From Diadema setosum (Eukaryota > Echinodermata > Echinoidea > Diadematoida > Diadematidae): a stretch of DNA of 64,000 nt. Positions 22,516-33,771 of the stretch are shown here, piece after piece (the stretch's first letter is position 1; each line of letters opens with the position of its first letter). A program made the translations under genes and the position numbers. Where the stretch lies: the NCBI GenBank assembly GCA_033980235.1, contig CM067064.1:32953497-33017496 (forward strand), read 5' to 3'. Under the pieces are notes generated by a model. That model was not told where the DNA came from. It searched no databases and saw only the letters and a program-made list of their open reading frames with translations.

Positions 22516-22532
22516 AAGTCAAAACTTAGGTG

Positions 22533-22554
22533 TTTTTTTTTTTTTTGGGGGGGG
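22533..22554. repeat. Poly-T/poly-G junction
   Basis: T(14)G(8) direct junction, one of seven such T-run/G-run or C-run/A-run junctions in this window. Confidence 0.9.
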
Positions 22555-22559
22555 AGGGT

Positions 22560-23692
22560 CTAAAGACTATCCCATAGGCACTAAATAAGAAAATATCTAG
22601 AGCAGAGGAGAGTAGAAAAATTAAGGAGACAAAGCGCTCATTCTACGTAAAGATACTCATGACGCTCACGTTACAACCTTACCACAGAAGATGAAACAAT
22701 GGAACAACAAACAATAGGCCCTATACCATACGTACACACAAATTATACATAGGGCCTACTAGTACAGGTAAACAATAACAGATTGTCAATTTCCATTAAA
22801 AAAATAGGTCCAGAGGTTCTTTTTCAAACCATCAATAGAAACTGTTCGTTGAAGAGATTTTTGCAGGCTATTCAATAGTTTGGGGCCCGTGTATGAAAGA
22901 GGACGATCCCCCCAATACAGTACTAAGGATTATTATGCTTCACACGAGATAGGGCCTACCTGTAATTTTAGCGGGTTTGATGAACGGAGATTTCGGCGTG
23001 GTTGATGAAGATGGAGAGTATTTTGGAAGTAGGCAGGGGCAAATTTGTGCGATGTACGGCAAAAAAAGAAAAAGAATCTTGAAGTTAAATACTTTTCTTT
23101 TTTACAGGGATTTTTTACAGGGAGCCAGTGCAGAGATCGAAGTATTGGGGTACGTTAGTATGCACAGTTTTTTTTCGTGAAAGTAAATAATCTAGCGGCA
23201 CAATTCTGAAGACGTTCCAGTTTCATATACTGACTAACAGATCTTTTTGTGGAAGGCTGCACAACAGAGAATTGCAGAAATCTAAACGAGACGAAATAAC
23301 ACTCTAAAGTCTAAGAGCATGCATCAGTTTTTCTGATGCTGATTGGTTAAATATCTCCGAATTGAGCCCAGGTTTTAATACGCAAATGATATCTTAGTTA
23401 ATTCTTACACCACAGATTGGGATACATATGAAACGTGGTATTTGAATGTCAGATTTGCATAAAAAACAACACCAACAGTACCAACACGATTACGAAGGCT
23501 TGATAATGATATTAATATTGCCAATTCTATATAGTAGACCTCGTCAGATTTCACTTTAGACATCTTGTTGGATCTTATCAGAATAAATTCTGAATTCCTG
23601 TCATTAAATTTCAGAACAATTCTTTCCATCCATGTCTTAACATCACCAATACATAATTCTAATCGTTTTAAAGCTGCAGAGAGTTCAGTCCC
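22560..23692. other. Intronic DNA, no recognised feature
   Basis: No coding domain or repeat with another copy in the window was recognised. ORFs at 22977-23180 (+) and 23405-23629 (-) lack motifs. Confidence 0.45.
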
Positions 23693-23815
23693 GCGGGGTG
23701 TTTCATAAAGCTGTTCGTAAAGTTACGAATGACTTACGAGCGACTGGTGATCAGTTCTTGTGCTGAATTATGGAAATTCTGATAAGTATAGCACATCAGA
23801 ACTGATCACCAGTCT
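23693..23815. mobile_element. MITE, left portion (GGGGTGTTTCATAAAGCTG end)
   Basis: Begins GGGGTGTTTCATAAAGCTGTT (23696) and includes GACTGGTGATCAGTTCTTGT, answered by ATCAGAACTGATCACCAGTC (23788-23808). The expected matching terminus is absent here, but a sequence ending CAGCTTTTATGAAACAGG is found at 27634-27653. Related ends occur at 50808-50966. Confidence 0.6.
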
Positions 23816-24960
23816 GGAAAGACAAACTTTGATAATTTTAGTGGAATTCGATGCCTGGGCTCTAAAGGGTTGAGTAGAATGAGAGATCAAACACGGTAAA
23901 ATCTAAAATATTACAGCGAGCGTAAATAAAACCCCTCTAGTTGACTATTGTAATAGTGAAAATTGTTGTGTGTTCGAACAGTTTACCGGTATGCATAATA
24001 GAAGTTTGATTAAACAATGTTAAACAGCCTTAAGAAAAAGTAAACATGCAAAATCACCCAATTTTAGCGGCAGAATCGTTAGACAATACCATGGATAACA
24101 ATAACTAATTACTAATGATGACCATTAGCACTAACAATTGCAAAGTTCTTGTTCACTCTAATTGAAGACAAAAAAAGAAAAAGAAAAAAAGGAGGCCTCC
24201 TTTTGATTAGCGGTACTTGTTCCCGTACCCTTTAACGCCATGCTTAGGTTTGATAGAAATCTACATTAAATGTGAAGGGTGAAACACATTATTTACTTTT
24301 ACGGATCATTCGGCCATAGAAATAATGATAATCGTGTTGTTAGTTTGGTATAGCTATAATATTCATAGATTTACTAATGATTCTTTGCAGAAATTTCGTT
24401 CTATTTAATATTGTATGAGCTTGTTTTGGTGTAACACCAGAGGTAAGTGAAAGTACAGGTCACCTGGAAACTTTATCCGCTAAACGCTCGTTGGCGCCCT
24501 CGATAGCATTTCATTTTTCGACCGAGAGTTGGCCATCTCATGTAGTGTAGGATCTTGGGGCTTTGGTCCGCTTCCTTCTCACCAATTTCTTACATTGATA
24601 ACCTGTAGGAGAAAACGGGATTATTTTCAAGATTCCGTTATTTGTATGGAACCTAAATCATGCACTTCACTTTTGACTCATGGTATACCTATGTGACTAT
24701 GTTCAAAAAGAAAGAAAGAAAGAATAAAAAGAAGGAACCTCTACACGTTTTTTGACCTGTGTTCATCATCACATGCATTTTGTTACCCAGAGTTTAAACA
24801 TGGATGGGGTGATCGCGCTTTCTCCGTTCTGGGACCAAAAATTGTGAAATCAGCTACCTTGACATTTTAAGGTGACTGTCATGTACAGAAACATTCAAAT
24901 CAAAACTTAAAAAGATATGTGTTCCTATTAAAGTTACACTTGGCTCTGTAATTGGAATAT
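23816..24960. other. Intronic DNA, no recognised feature
   Basis: AT-rich. A (GAAA)n stretch lies at 24708-24725. No gene signal. Confidence 0.45.
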
Positions 24961-24969
24961 ATAATGTCC

Positions 24970-27140
24970 CGAACAATTGCTAATTTTTATTCTTTATCTA
25001 GTATGCACTTGTTTGTCGTTTGACACTTTCTTGTCTATTGTTAGTGCAGTAACATTTAACAGTAAGCGCAGATTTTTGCGCATGCCCTTATCTCAGCACC
25101 CGAGATTTTGCGAGATACTAAGTAATTCAGAGACAAAGTGCATGTTCTACGAGATTCATTTATTGACGACATGAAAATCTACTATCCGTAAGTAATTGAC
25201 ATGGTTTGTGAATATTTGAAATAAATCACACCTTTTAATGCTTACATTTTATAAAATGAGCCACTATTCATATCTCTGCATTACATCGATGTTTTCCAAA
25301 CGACCCTGAGACAAATTAGAACAAGGCTTTCTATTTATTGCCAACCCGACCCGTTCATAGGTTGAATCACCACATTAATGATAGTCAACGTGTTAGATAT
25401 AATAGTATAGCACAGTAAGAACTGAATTGGTCTCTCGCTTAGAAAACAAAAAAGATTGAAAGTCTCGTCGAGTGCAAAAATGATCATGCGTTCCCAGGGT
25501 ATCATTAGATACATTACTCAGCGATGTATAAAGTGGATTAATAAGAAATAATAATTCTGATACCAAATAGAGAGGCCCAAAGAACTCATGTGCCTAAACT
25601 TTGTGCTAGATCTTTTATTATCGACGTGTACTATATAATAGTATACATGTAATTTATAAATGCACGCCACTCTATCTAGTTTTGCAAACTATTAAGTTCA
25701 AGCCAAAGTTGAGCTAGCTGTCGATCAGAGTGGAGTTTCTTAGCTACAGTTGCCTGAGCCCGAGCGTGTATGCTGCACGCACACGCACACACACACACAC
25801 ACACACACACCATTAGTCCTACAATGTCATCAACACACAGTGGGTGATTTCAAGTTCGGTGCTAGTGCTAGTGCTAGCCCCCAAATAACAGCGTTAAATC
25901 GAGCTCCAACACCGACGGTCAGATTAACGAGGCGATTCCGATCAAAATTATCGATCACGAGCACTAGGTGTTAATAGAATCACAGCTCCGCGGTAATTGC
26001 GCGACGAAAAAAAGTGATTGCGCGTGATTACAGTAAAATATTAAAAGATGTAGACAAAATTACTCAGTTTTAGAGACATAGTGAGGAAGACAGATTAAAA
26101 TTCCACAAATTTCATCCACTCCCCTATTAGAATACAACTATCTTAAATTTGCTCCCAGGCTCGGATTTAGAAAGCCATGTCGAGAGTGTTTGTGTACGTT
26201 ACGTGGGCGACCACTACATAATTAGCATAGACTTTGCACGTAAAACGTACATAAGAGTCTCGTACGGCAACGCTAACACCAGCACCGAACTTGAAATGAC
26301 GAAAATGATAATCCCTAGGGGCTAGTGTTAGTCAATGGCGAAAAAGCACGTAGGTAAATCGCTAACACAAACGGCGGAGCTCGGTTCAGCAGACGACATT
26401 TAACACCGAGCCCAGCACCAACTACCGGAAATACGTCATAATTTTGAGGTCAACTCCCAACACCGACGTGATTTCAAGTTCGGTTTTATCGCCGGTGTTA
26501 GTGCTGAGATAGCACTAGCACTAACGCTGGCACCGAACTTGAAATCACCCAATGTATTACTGTTATGTACAGTCCTAGTACACGTTTGCTGTCATTCCGC
26601 GAAGTTTATTCAACTCTCCACCAATCTTTGCTCAAATGGAATTAACCAATCAGGTAGGCGTATTCGCGGCAAACTGAAATCTCGTCAAAAATTAACGGTA
26701 CAACGCAATGATTTATCCTGCTACCTGACCCGTTCATAGAATCAATCCACATGAAACTATCATATTTTCATGGAATAATATATTCCCTTTCATTTCATAC
26801 CTCTTCTGTTACTGTTTGGTCCACGTTTATTTCATTCGTCTATTGTACCACCCCAATAAAAGTGAATAATATGCAAATTTTATATTTTATGAATCCCTTG
26901 TTAAGTATATTTAATAAGTCATAACTTTTAAAGTGGTCAAATGTCATCAAAGTACAACTCTTCAGCTTTTTTATCGATGTATAAGTCGTGTAGATTAATG
27001 AAGTCGTTTAGATTTACAGACACTCTAAAAATGTGGTCTCCCAGCTAATTACGTATTCATGTCCGCGAGGTCCATGCTTATAATACATTATACGCGTACG
27101 ATAAATGCGAAGGCTTTTCAGGGTGTTGCGGTAGACTGTA
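24970..27140 (+). mobile_element. CAGTC-ended element family, copy A (non-coding)
   Basis: Shares a long ordered set of blocks with 36080-39565 and with 50791-57835. These blocks include GACGACATGAARATCTACTATCC, two copies of ACCCGTTCATAG, CACAGTAAGAACTGAATTGG, TGCTAGATCTTTTATTAT, a (CA)n tract, TTACTGTCATTCCGCG, and GATAAATGCGAAGGCTTTTCAG before the right end near GTAGACTG (27135). Its left end is diverged. A 709 bp MITE is inserted at 25842. No ORF looks coding. Confidence 0.75.
25842..26550. mobile_element. ~709 bp inverted-repeat element inserted in copy A
   Basis: Ends TGGGTGATTTCAAGTTCGGT and ACCGAACTTGAAATCACCCA are inverted. Internal GCACCGAACTTGAAATGACG (26283) and GTGATTTCAAGTTCGGTT (26468) suggest two partial copies joined head to head. 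GCTAGTGCTAGTGCTAG-type repeats sit at both ends. The uninterrupted site (ACACACAGTGTATTACTG) is seen at 38157-38175. Confidence 0.85.
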
Positions 27141-27582
27141 AAGTTTATTATTATTATCATCACCATTATTATCATTACTATCATCATTATGATTATTACG
27201 AATTACTAGGCCTATAAACGAATCATATTTCCACACTTTGCGTGTACCCTGTATTAGTATATCATTGGTGGGATGTGTATTGTCAATACCCAGTGCCACG
27301 AGCGGCATCCCTGAAAACTAAAGTATGGTACCTTTTTACTGTCAGAACGCACTCATGTATGTGTGTCTCCGGGGAAGAATACACACCCGTTTACTTAGCT
27401 ATCTCATGTGTGTATCTATCTCAATCCCAGTTATTTTCTATGATATACATACAGATTGATACAATATACCATAACAACATAATTATGCGCTTTTTTCGAC
27501 CTTTTATGAAAGTGAGCCTTTTGGGGGCAAAATGGTAAAACGGGAATATATATGACCACAAGCCAGCAATTATGTGCATGTA
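27141..27582. other. Intronic DNA, no recognised feature
   Basis: (TTA/ATC)n-like simple sequence at 27148-27200. No gene signal. Confidence 0.45.
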
Positions 27583-27655
27583 TCAGAACTGATCAACAGT
27601 CGTTCATATTAAATCCTTTCGTATCTGTCTAAACAGCTTTTATGAAACAGGGCAC
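27583..27655. mobile_element. MITE, right portion
   Basis: ATCAGAACTGATCAACAGTCG and a terminal CAGCTTTTATGAAACAGGGC are inverse matches of the 23693-23815 fragment. The two could be halves of one element separated by later insertions, or two truncated copies. Confidence 0.5.
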
Positions 27656-28223
27656 GGATTTCTCGCAGGTATGCCAAGTTCTAAGAATTTTTATGAGTGA
27701 GATTTTCATGACTCAACGTCTTCGCGGGTGAGGGTGTGGGAGGGGTAATAGTAGAGAGCTTTTTCATTAATTTCAATTTTTAGCTCTTAATGGTGCGATC
27801 AGGTGCATACTTGAGTGACTATTTTTGTACTTATTTTGAAAGACAAAAGGGAAATATGCCTTCAATTTCAACTATCACTTTAATCCTCTGAGCTATGCTC
27901 ATTATTAATTGGCCCAAGTTGCAGACTTCACCCAATGCGTGAGATCGTGAGACGGACCCTAAATGCTTGAGTCTCACGCGGAATCCGTGAGACTTGGTAG
28001 CCCTAGATTTGATGAACTATAACTAGTATGATGAATAATCATGGCATACATCAGTAGGACCAATAGAAACCCTTGGTAAAAATTCATGATGTATAAGAAT
28101 ACGTTTACAATAAAATTGTAATGATCTTTAATGAAAAGTGACAAAGATGAAGTACCTCTATTTATCATTATTATTATTATTTTTTTTTTTTTTTTTGCTT
28201 TTGCTTTCTTTTTCCTCCCACAG
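27656..28223. other. End of intron 1, no separate feature
   Basis: AT-rich, ending in the T-rich polypyrimidine tract and acceptor for exon 2. No additional gene signal. Confidence 0.5.
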
Positions 28224-28294
28224 ATGATCACTCAGAACTACTTCAACATGACTTACAGCTGCGCGTTAGAGATCATGCGTCTAAACAGCAACCG
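28224..28294 (+). CDS. BEN-like gene, exon 2
   Basis: 71 nt between a strong acceptor (TTTTTCCTCCCACAG|AT) and donor (ACCG|GTACGT). Entering in phase 1 from exon 1 it reads DDHSELLQHDLQLRVRDHA then SKQQP, and leaves in phase 0, exactly what exon 3 needs. The alternative frame beginning at its own ATG hits a stop (TGA) in exon 3, so that ATG is not the start. The segment is charged and possibly helical. No domain recognised. Confidence 0.68.
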
Positions 28295-28958
28295 GTACGT
28301 TGGTAAACAAGGCAGCATAATTTTATTATTAAGTCGTTCTTTATGATAAGAAAATATTCCTATACTAGTATAACAACAAAGGGTTGTGATACAAGTACGT
28401 ACAGTACTAGTATTTGCAGATCTATTGAGTATAATATCCCACATCACTCATGTGTAATGCGATAAGAAGTATGGTAGGTGTCCACACATCGACACTTTAC
28501 AATGCTATCGACACCGCTCTATTTATAGCACTGCTCGTAAGGAATATACTAGTAAAGAACTTTTACGCATGTGAATTCAGAGTGTTGTTTTTTGTTAGTG
28601 AAAAGTCACGCACACTGAGATATTTTTAGTCTTTAAAAATATTACGACGTAGATGTATTGGACACCAATGACCATGCAAGGGTACCACGTATCGGCAGTG
28701 TATTTATCTTCAAGGCACATAGACGATATTTAGTCTTTCGCAAATAGGCAGTCCTAAGATGACTTGCCCGCGGAAAAATGGAATATTATCGTTATAATTC
28801 GTTGAAAAAAAAATGCGGTTGACCTTATCATATAAATATCTACAAAAGAAAAACAGTATTGAATTGCCCTTAACACTATTGTGTGCATAGAATAAACACA
28901 TAGATACAACTGTATAAGTATATGTTTATTGATCAATTTGCATGCATTTTTATTTCAG
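28295..28958. other. Intron 2; start of duplicated unit
   Basis: Intron of 664 bp. From about 28762 it belongs to the 2.6 kb exon-bearing duplication. The intact target site CCCTTAACACTATTGTG (28867) is the empty-site counterpart of the 31495-32370 insertion. Confidence 0.6.
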
Positions 28959-29007
28959 GAAAAGCAGTCGAAAGTGACCAAAAAGAAAAGCAACAAAGAA
29001 TCAGAAG
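28959..29007 (+). CDS. BEN-like gene, exon 3 (lysine-rich exon A)
   Basis: 49 nt, acceptor TTTTTATTTCAG|GAA, donor GAAG|GTAAGA. Phase 0 in, phase 1 out. Encodes EKQSKVTKKKSNKESE(G), a lysine/serine-rich linker likely to be disordered and nuclear-localising. Duplicated as exon 5 (32441-32489), where VTK becomes ENK. Confidence 0.7.
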
Positions 29008-29489
29008 GTAAGACTTATGATTCACAGTTCACATGTAAATCCGAGGACGATATCCCCTCCCCCTCCTTTCCATTTGAAAGAAATTGGCCCTAGGCCTACT
29101 GTATGTTTTTTTTTTTTTTTTTTATAAGATCTCCTATACAATGGATTAGCTGTACAGCTTGTACATAGGGGCCTGTAAAAGCGGAAACGTGTATTGTTAG
29201 AAATATCTAGCACCAATACATTTCAGATTCATTCTTGTGATAGGGAAAACATGAAGTGCAACCTCCTGTTATTGTTGGTTTTGCACCACCACAACACAAT
29301 TTGCCTTCACTTTTAAACCCTAAGTTCAATAAAGTGTGTAGCCAAAATGTTTTTCTATCATACTGAAACGTCAATTTTTTGCTCCAAAAATGATCACGTA
29401 CGTATATAATAGGAGAGAGCTGTAATTGCAGTCGGTTAACAACAAAAACTAAAATGCAACAACAACAAAAAAAAAAAAACGAATTAAAG

Positions 29490-29920
29490 AACTTACCCAA
29501 ATCGGTCCACAGCTATCTCCCGCAAAGCGGTGAATCGCTTGAACCTCCATGGCAGAGAAATCATTTGGAAGGGCACAATCGATTATCACGGAAGGTTGCT
29601 TTCCCACAATGCTGAACGGGGAGGACTATTCTGGAATGAAAGTCGTAGTACAAGCGATCATCTAAGAACCCTACTACTTTATCTTAAAATACGGAGACCA
29701 TTGCAAATGGTGTCAGCAATTAATTTTTTGGGATGGTAGACCCTTTCAATGTTCACCAATTTTGCTAGCAAATCCGAAAGGGACGTAGACAAGTTTAAAT
29801 CCCGTGTAAATAGCTGTATAATTTAAAACTGCCTTCTCTTACACGGAAGGGTCTATAGCGAACTTCTGCCCGAGGTGGAAAAATCAAATTCAATCAAATC
29901 AAATCAGAACAGAATGAATG
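29490..29920 (+). pseudogene. Possible non-LTR retrotransposon 3' end (copy 1)
   Basis: A broken frame at 29530-29739 (MNRLNLHGREIIWKGTIDYH...FLGW) is followed after a stop by codons reading TNFASKSERDVDKFKSRVN. That resembles the C-terminal tail of CR1/L2-type reverse transcriptases. It is followed by a 3' end with AATCAAATTCAATCAAATCA repeats (29881-29906). It is duplicated with its host unit at 32960-33385. The family assignment is tentative. Confidence 0.45.
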
Positions 29921-30257
29921 AAAAAGGGTCGAATATCTCAACACAAAATGGCATTTCATAATGCGGATTTCGAGAATTTGTACAAATGTATGAAAATTAT
30001 TTACACCTTAAGTCAGTAGTAACAAAGTAGACCGTGCCTAGCGGTAGAGTCTGTGTCGTTACAACTCAGTGCTGAAGAGTTTTCAATTACTATAGTACCA
30101 TGCAATTGGACGGTCAATTCTGAGGAAAATATGCTTTACAGTCTTAAACCTGCATCATACAAAATCGATTGGGGATAAGGGTTAGAAACTTGGCAAGTTG
30201 TCAAGTTGTTGCGAGTTCTACAAGATTCCATACCTCATTCATTTATTATTATTATTA

Positions 30258-30286
30258 TTTTTTTTTGGGGGGGGGGGGGGGGGGGG
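30258..30286. repeat. Poly-T/poly-G junction (copy 1)
   Basis: T(9)G(20) junction in the duplicated unit. The corresponding site in copy 2 is 33741-33771, with different run lengths. Confidence 0.9.
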
Positions 30287-30988
30287 AGGGGGCGTAATTA
30301 CTAGTATACTCCTAGTAACCATATCCCCTGTACGTCTTACCTAGAGAACCGCAAGATTGTCTGCTGCCAAGCAGCGTCGTTGAGGATCTTCTGCCAGATG
30401 CCTTAGCAACCAAGGTTTAGCAAAGAATATGATGCGCGTGGAAGCGCGGTAAAGCTACTTGGCGCAGTATGGTACGCTACAATACTCCTCCAATCCCCTG
30501 TTCCACTATGCGCATGAGCACGTTCCACTATGCGCATGAGCAGAAAAAGTGCCATTCGTTCCATCAGGCGCATTTGTTTTTAAATTCACTGAGATAAGCA
30601 TTTGTGATGGAAGAATTATTCATGCAATCCTTATTAATGGCCTATGAGGTAACTCCGAACTGGCTAATTCCTCTGTAATCAACCAAAGCACACGCTCACC
30701 TCACTCCACCGCACCACCCCCTACGCACATACACACATAGTATACACACACACACGGTATCATTACCTCTTCTTCAACTTCTTTAACCTGTTTCATATTT
30801 ACTTTCTTGTTGTAAATGCGAAGTTTGAGACATAACATCTGGAAACGCACTTCAGAATGGATAATCGCTTTAAAATTCATCGAAATAGAGAATACTATTA
30901 ATGTAATCACGATGACAAATGCGTCGATATTGGCAATTTATGATCCTACTTTTATTTTCTATAGATAATGTCTATTTCATTCATTTAG

Positions 30989-31023
30989 ACATAAGTAATG
31001 ATGGAAAGACAAAGAAAGGAGTG
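30989..31023 (+). pseudogene. Dead exon B of copy 1
   Basis: Has the acceptor (CATTCATTTAG|AC) and the same 35 nt as exon B of copy 2, but the donor GTAAGG is replaced by AAAAGG. It can no longer be spliced as an internal exon. Confidence 0.65.
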
Positions 31024-31260
31024 AAAAGGAAAAGATGAGACACATACATATCTCGGTATCGCCAATATATATATTTTGTTCCTGTCTATTTTAAGGGGTG
31101 AGGGGCCATATTTATTTATTTATTTTATTTTATTTTTTTTTGTAATTAGACTGTTTGAAATTGCAGTCACTAGTGTCTGACAGGAGAAAGGCTCTTGAAC
31201 TAGCACTTTTCTGCATGTTAACCAATATTCGTCACTTTTTCTTTTTCTTGACATTTGCAG

Positions 31261-31310
31261 GACCGGATAAACAATCAAAGAAGAAAAAAACAACGACAAA
31301 GAAAGGAGTG
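31261..31310 (+). CDS. BEN-like gene, exon 4 (lysine-rich exon C)
   Basis: 50 nt, acceptor TTGACATTTGCAG|GA, donor GTG|GTAAGG. Phase 1 in, phase 0 out. With the carried G it reads GPDKQSKKKKTTTKKGV. Highly basic, with KKKK suited to a nuclear localisation signal. Paralogue of exon 6, and of exon B by an older internal duplication sharing GACAAAGAAAGGAGTG and the following intron start. Confidence 0.7.
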
Positions 31311-31494
31311 GTAAGGACAAGATGAGACGCATACATATGAAAAATTATGTATGCTTATATGTTTTTATGATTAAAAGTGCCCATTTGCCCGCGGAAAAAT
31401 GGAATATTATCATTATAATTCGTTGAAAAAATATGCGGTTGACCTTATATAAATATCTACAAAAGAAAAACAGTATTGAATTGCCCTTGACACT

Positions 31495-32370
31495 GGGCCG
31501 AATGCATAAAACAAGCAATTGCTTGTAAGCAATTGCTTCAAGCAAAAGCACAAGCTCGTCTAGTAAAAGGTGTAGCTCAAGCAATTGCTTAAATACATAT
31601 GCATAATCTTTTGCTTGTGCACATACCTTTTGCTTGCATTCAGCAAGCAATTGCTTAGGGTTCGAACAATAGCGTCACGCTTGTGCGAACACAAGAACAA
31701 AGGCGAGTGTGGCAGCATGCATTTGAAAGGGCATGTGTGTGCGGAAACATTTCCTGACATAGCAGAAGAGCTATGAAATGACACTCATAAATGCACACAC
31801 AGCCGCACACACAGACGCACACACACACAACTATACACACATTCGTATTACTGGCTGATTCCCACCACTGCTTACAATAGCCCGCATCTGCCAGATCGCA
31901 CGTGGAGAGACGTCTCCTTGCTCTCCACCGAAGTGAGACATCCTACCTGTTTTTCATCAAATTTTGCGTGCTAACCACTGGACATTCCCGTTGTTGAAAT
32001 GAAAAATTTCTTACTCTACTTAAGAGTTATTTCTTGTAGATTTATACCACTCCTTCACAATTGTTGTCTTTCTTCCATGAATATGAAAATGATACTTAAA
32101 AGGGAACGTCCCAGATAAGCAAAAGCTCAAGCTCATTTTGCAGAGCTTGGAAAATCGTAAGCAATTGCTAGCAAGAACTAGCAAAAGGTATGTTTTATGC
32201 ATACGTTTTTAAGCAAATGCTTGGTTTCTAAGCAATTGCTTGCGGACAGCAAGCAATTGCTTGTACTTGCTAGCAAGAGCTTCTGCTCGCAAGCAATTGC
32301 TTGTTTTTATGCATACGGATTCGAGTAAAAGGCTAGCACAAGCAATTGCTAGCGTTTATGCATCCGGCCC
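31495..32370. mobile_element. 876 bp inverted-repeat element with AAGCAATTGCTT repeats
   Basis: Termini GGGCCGAATGCATAAAAC and GTTTATGCATCCGGCCC are inverted. The insertion site duplicates ACT (31492-31494 and 32371-32373), and copy 1 of the host unit keeps the empty site at 28875-28877. The 3-bp duplication is reminiscent of PIF/Harbinger elements (inference). Both ends are packed with the palindrome AAGCAATTGCTT, more than ten copies. A CA-rich microsatellite lies at 31793-31831. No transposase. Confidence 0.9.
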
Positions 32371-32440
32371 ACTATTGTGTGCATAGAATAAACATATAGA
32401 TATATGTTTATTGATCAATTTGCATGCATTTTTATTTCAG

Positions 32441-32489
32441 GAAAAGCAGTCGAAAGAGAACAAAAAGAAAAGCAACAAAGAATCAGAAG
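32441..32489 (+). CDS. BEN-like gene, exon 5 (lysine-rich exon A')
   Basis: 49 nt, same splice sites and phases as exon 3. Encodes EKQSKENKKKSNKESE(G). Including it after exon 4 keeps the frame, so the lysine-rich module is doubled in the protein, though skipping the pair 5+6 would also be in frame. Confidence 0.68.
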
Positions 32490-32959
32490 GTAAGGCTTAT
32501 GATTCACAGTTCACATGTAAATCCGAGGACGATATCCCCTCCCCCTCCTTTCCATTTGAAAGAAATTGGCCCTAGGCCTACTGTATGTTTTTTTTTTTTT
32601 CTTTTATGATCTCCTATGGATTAGCTGTACAGCCTGTACATAGGGGCCTGTAAAAGCGGAAACGTGTATTGTTAGAAATATCTAGCACCAATACATTTCA
32701 GATTCATTCTTGTGATAGGGAAAACATGAAGTGCAACCTCCTGCTATTGTTGGTTTTGCACCACCACAACACAATTTGCCTTCACTTTTAAACCCTACGT
32801 TCTATAAAGTGTGTAGCCAAAATGTTTTTCTATCATGCTGAAACGTCAATTTTTTTGCTCCAAAAATGATCACGTACGTATAGGAGAGAGCTGCAATTGC
32901 AGTCGGTTAACAACAAAAACTAAAATGCAACCAAAAAAAAAAAATGAATTAAAGAACTT

Positions 32960-33385
32960 ACCCACATCGGTCCACAGCTATCTCCCGCAAAGCGGTGAAT
33001 CGCTTGAACCTCCATGGCAGAGAAATCATTTGGAAGGGCACAATCGATTATCACGGAAGGTTGCTTTCCCACAATGCTGAACGGGGAGGACTATTCTGGA
33101 ATGAAAGTCTTAGTACAAGCGATCATCTAAGAACCCTACTACTTTATCTTAAAATACGGAGACCATTGCAAATGGTGTCAGCAATTAAGTTTTTGGGATG
33201 GTAGACCCTTTCAAAGTTCACCAATGTTGCTAGCAAATTCCAAAGGGACGTAGACAAGTTTAACTCCTGTGTAAATAGCTGCATAATTTAAAACTGCCTT
33301 CTCTTACACGGAAGGGTCTATAGCGAACTTCTGCCCGAGGTGGAAAAATCAAATTCAATCAAATCAAATCAGAACAGAATGAATG
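32960..33385 (+). pseudogene. Possible non-LTR retrotransposon 3' end (copy 2)
   Basis: Second copy of the sequence at 29490-29920, carried by the tandem duplication, with the same stop and tail. Not an independent insertion. Confidence 0.45.
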
Positions 33386-33740
33386 AAAAAGGGTCGAATA
33401 TCTCAACACAAAATGGCATTTCATAATGCGGATTTCGAGAATTTGTACAAATGTATGAAAAGTATTTACACCTTAAGTCAGTAGTAACAAAGTAGACCGT
33501 GCCTAGAGGTAGAGTCTGTGTCGTTACAATCCAGTGCTGAGGAGTTTTTCAATTACCATGCAATTAGACGGTCATTTCTGAGGAAAATATGATTTACAGT
33601 CTTAAACCTGCATCATACAAAATCGATTGGGGATAAGGGTTAGAAACTTGGCAAGTTGTCAAGTTGTTGTGATTTCTACAAGATTCCATACCTCATTATT
33701 TTATTTTTATTTATTTATTTATTTATTTTTATTATTATTA

Positions 33741-33771
33741 TTTTTTTTTTTTTGGGGGGGGGGGGGGGGGG
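33741..33771. repeat. Poly-T/poly-G junction (copy 2)
   Basis: T(13)G(18) junction preceded by ATTT/ATT repeats. Run lengths differ from copy 1, showing slippage since duplication. Confidence 0.9.

Larger units (their letters stand above)
20440..22780. repeat. CTAG/TAGGCCTA-rich cryptically simple tract
   Basis: Unusual density of TAGGCCTA, CTAGATCTAG, TCTAGA and TAACGTTA words (for example 21040-21280, 21480-21545, 21860-21950). The tract is not a tandem repeat but a shared-word composition bias. A (GT)n run lies at 20714-20741 next to GC-rich CGGCCGGCGCGGCGCG (20750). Confidence 0.7.
20327..28223 (+). other. Intron 1 of the BEN-like gene (7.9 kb)
   Basis: GT at 20327 and CAG ending at 28223, with a long polypyrimidine tract (28172-28220). 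It contains a TAGGCCTA-rich tract, the second histone stem-loop block, a CAGTC-ended element copy and a split MITE, all listed separately. No further exon was recognised. Confidence 0.6.
28762..31345 (+). repeat. Exon-bearing tandem duplication, copy 1
   Basis: Direct repeat of a roughly 2.6 kb unit; copy 2 spans about 31381-34790. It starts at GCCCGCGGAAAAATGGAATA and ends after GGTAAGGACAAGATGAGACG. Each copy carries exon A, a LINE-like 3' end, a T-run/G-run junction, exon B and exon C. Copy 2 additionally holds an 876 bp insertion. Confidence 0.93.

Noticed and set aside
28224..28346. ATG at 28224 as a gene start
   Set aside because: That frame runs into a stop when joined to exon 3; the phase-1 frame from exon 1 stays open throughout.
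29530..29739. 69-aa ORF (also 32995-33204) as an independent gene
   Set aside because: Occurs only within the tandem duplicate, with a LINE-like tail after an internal stop; treated as a retroelement remnant.
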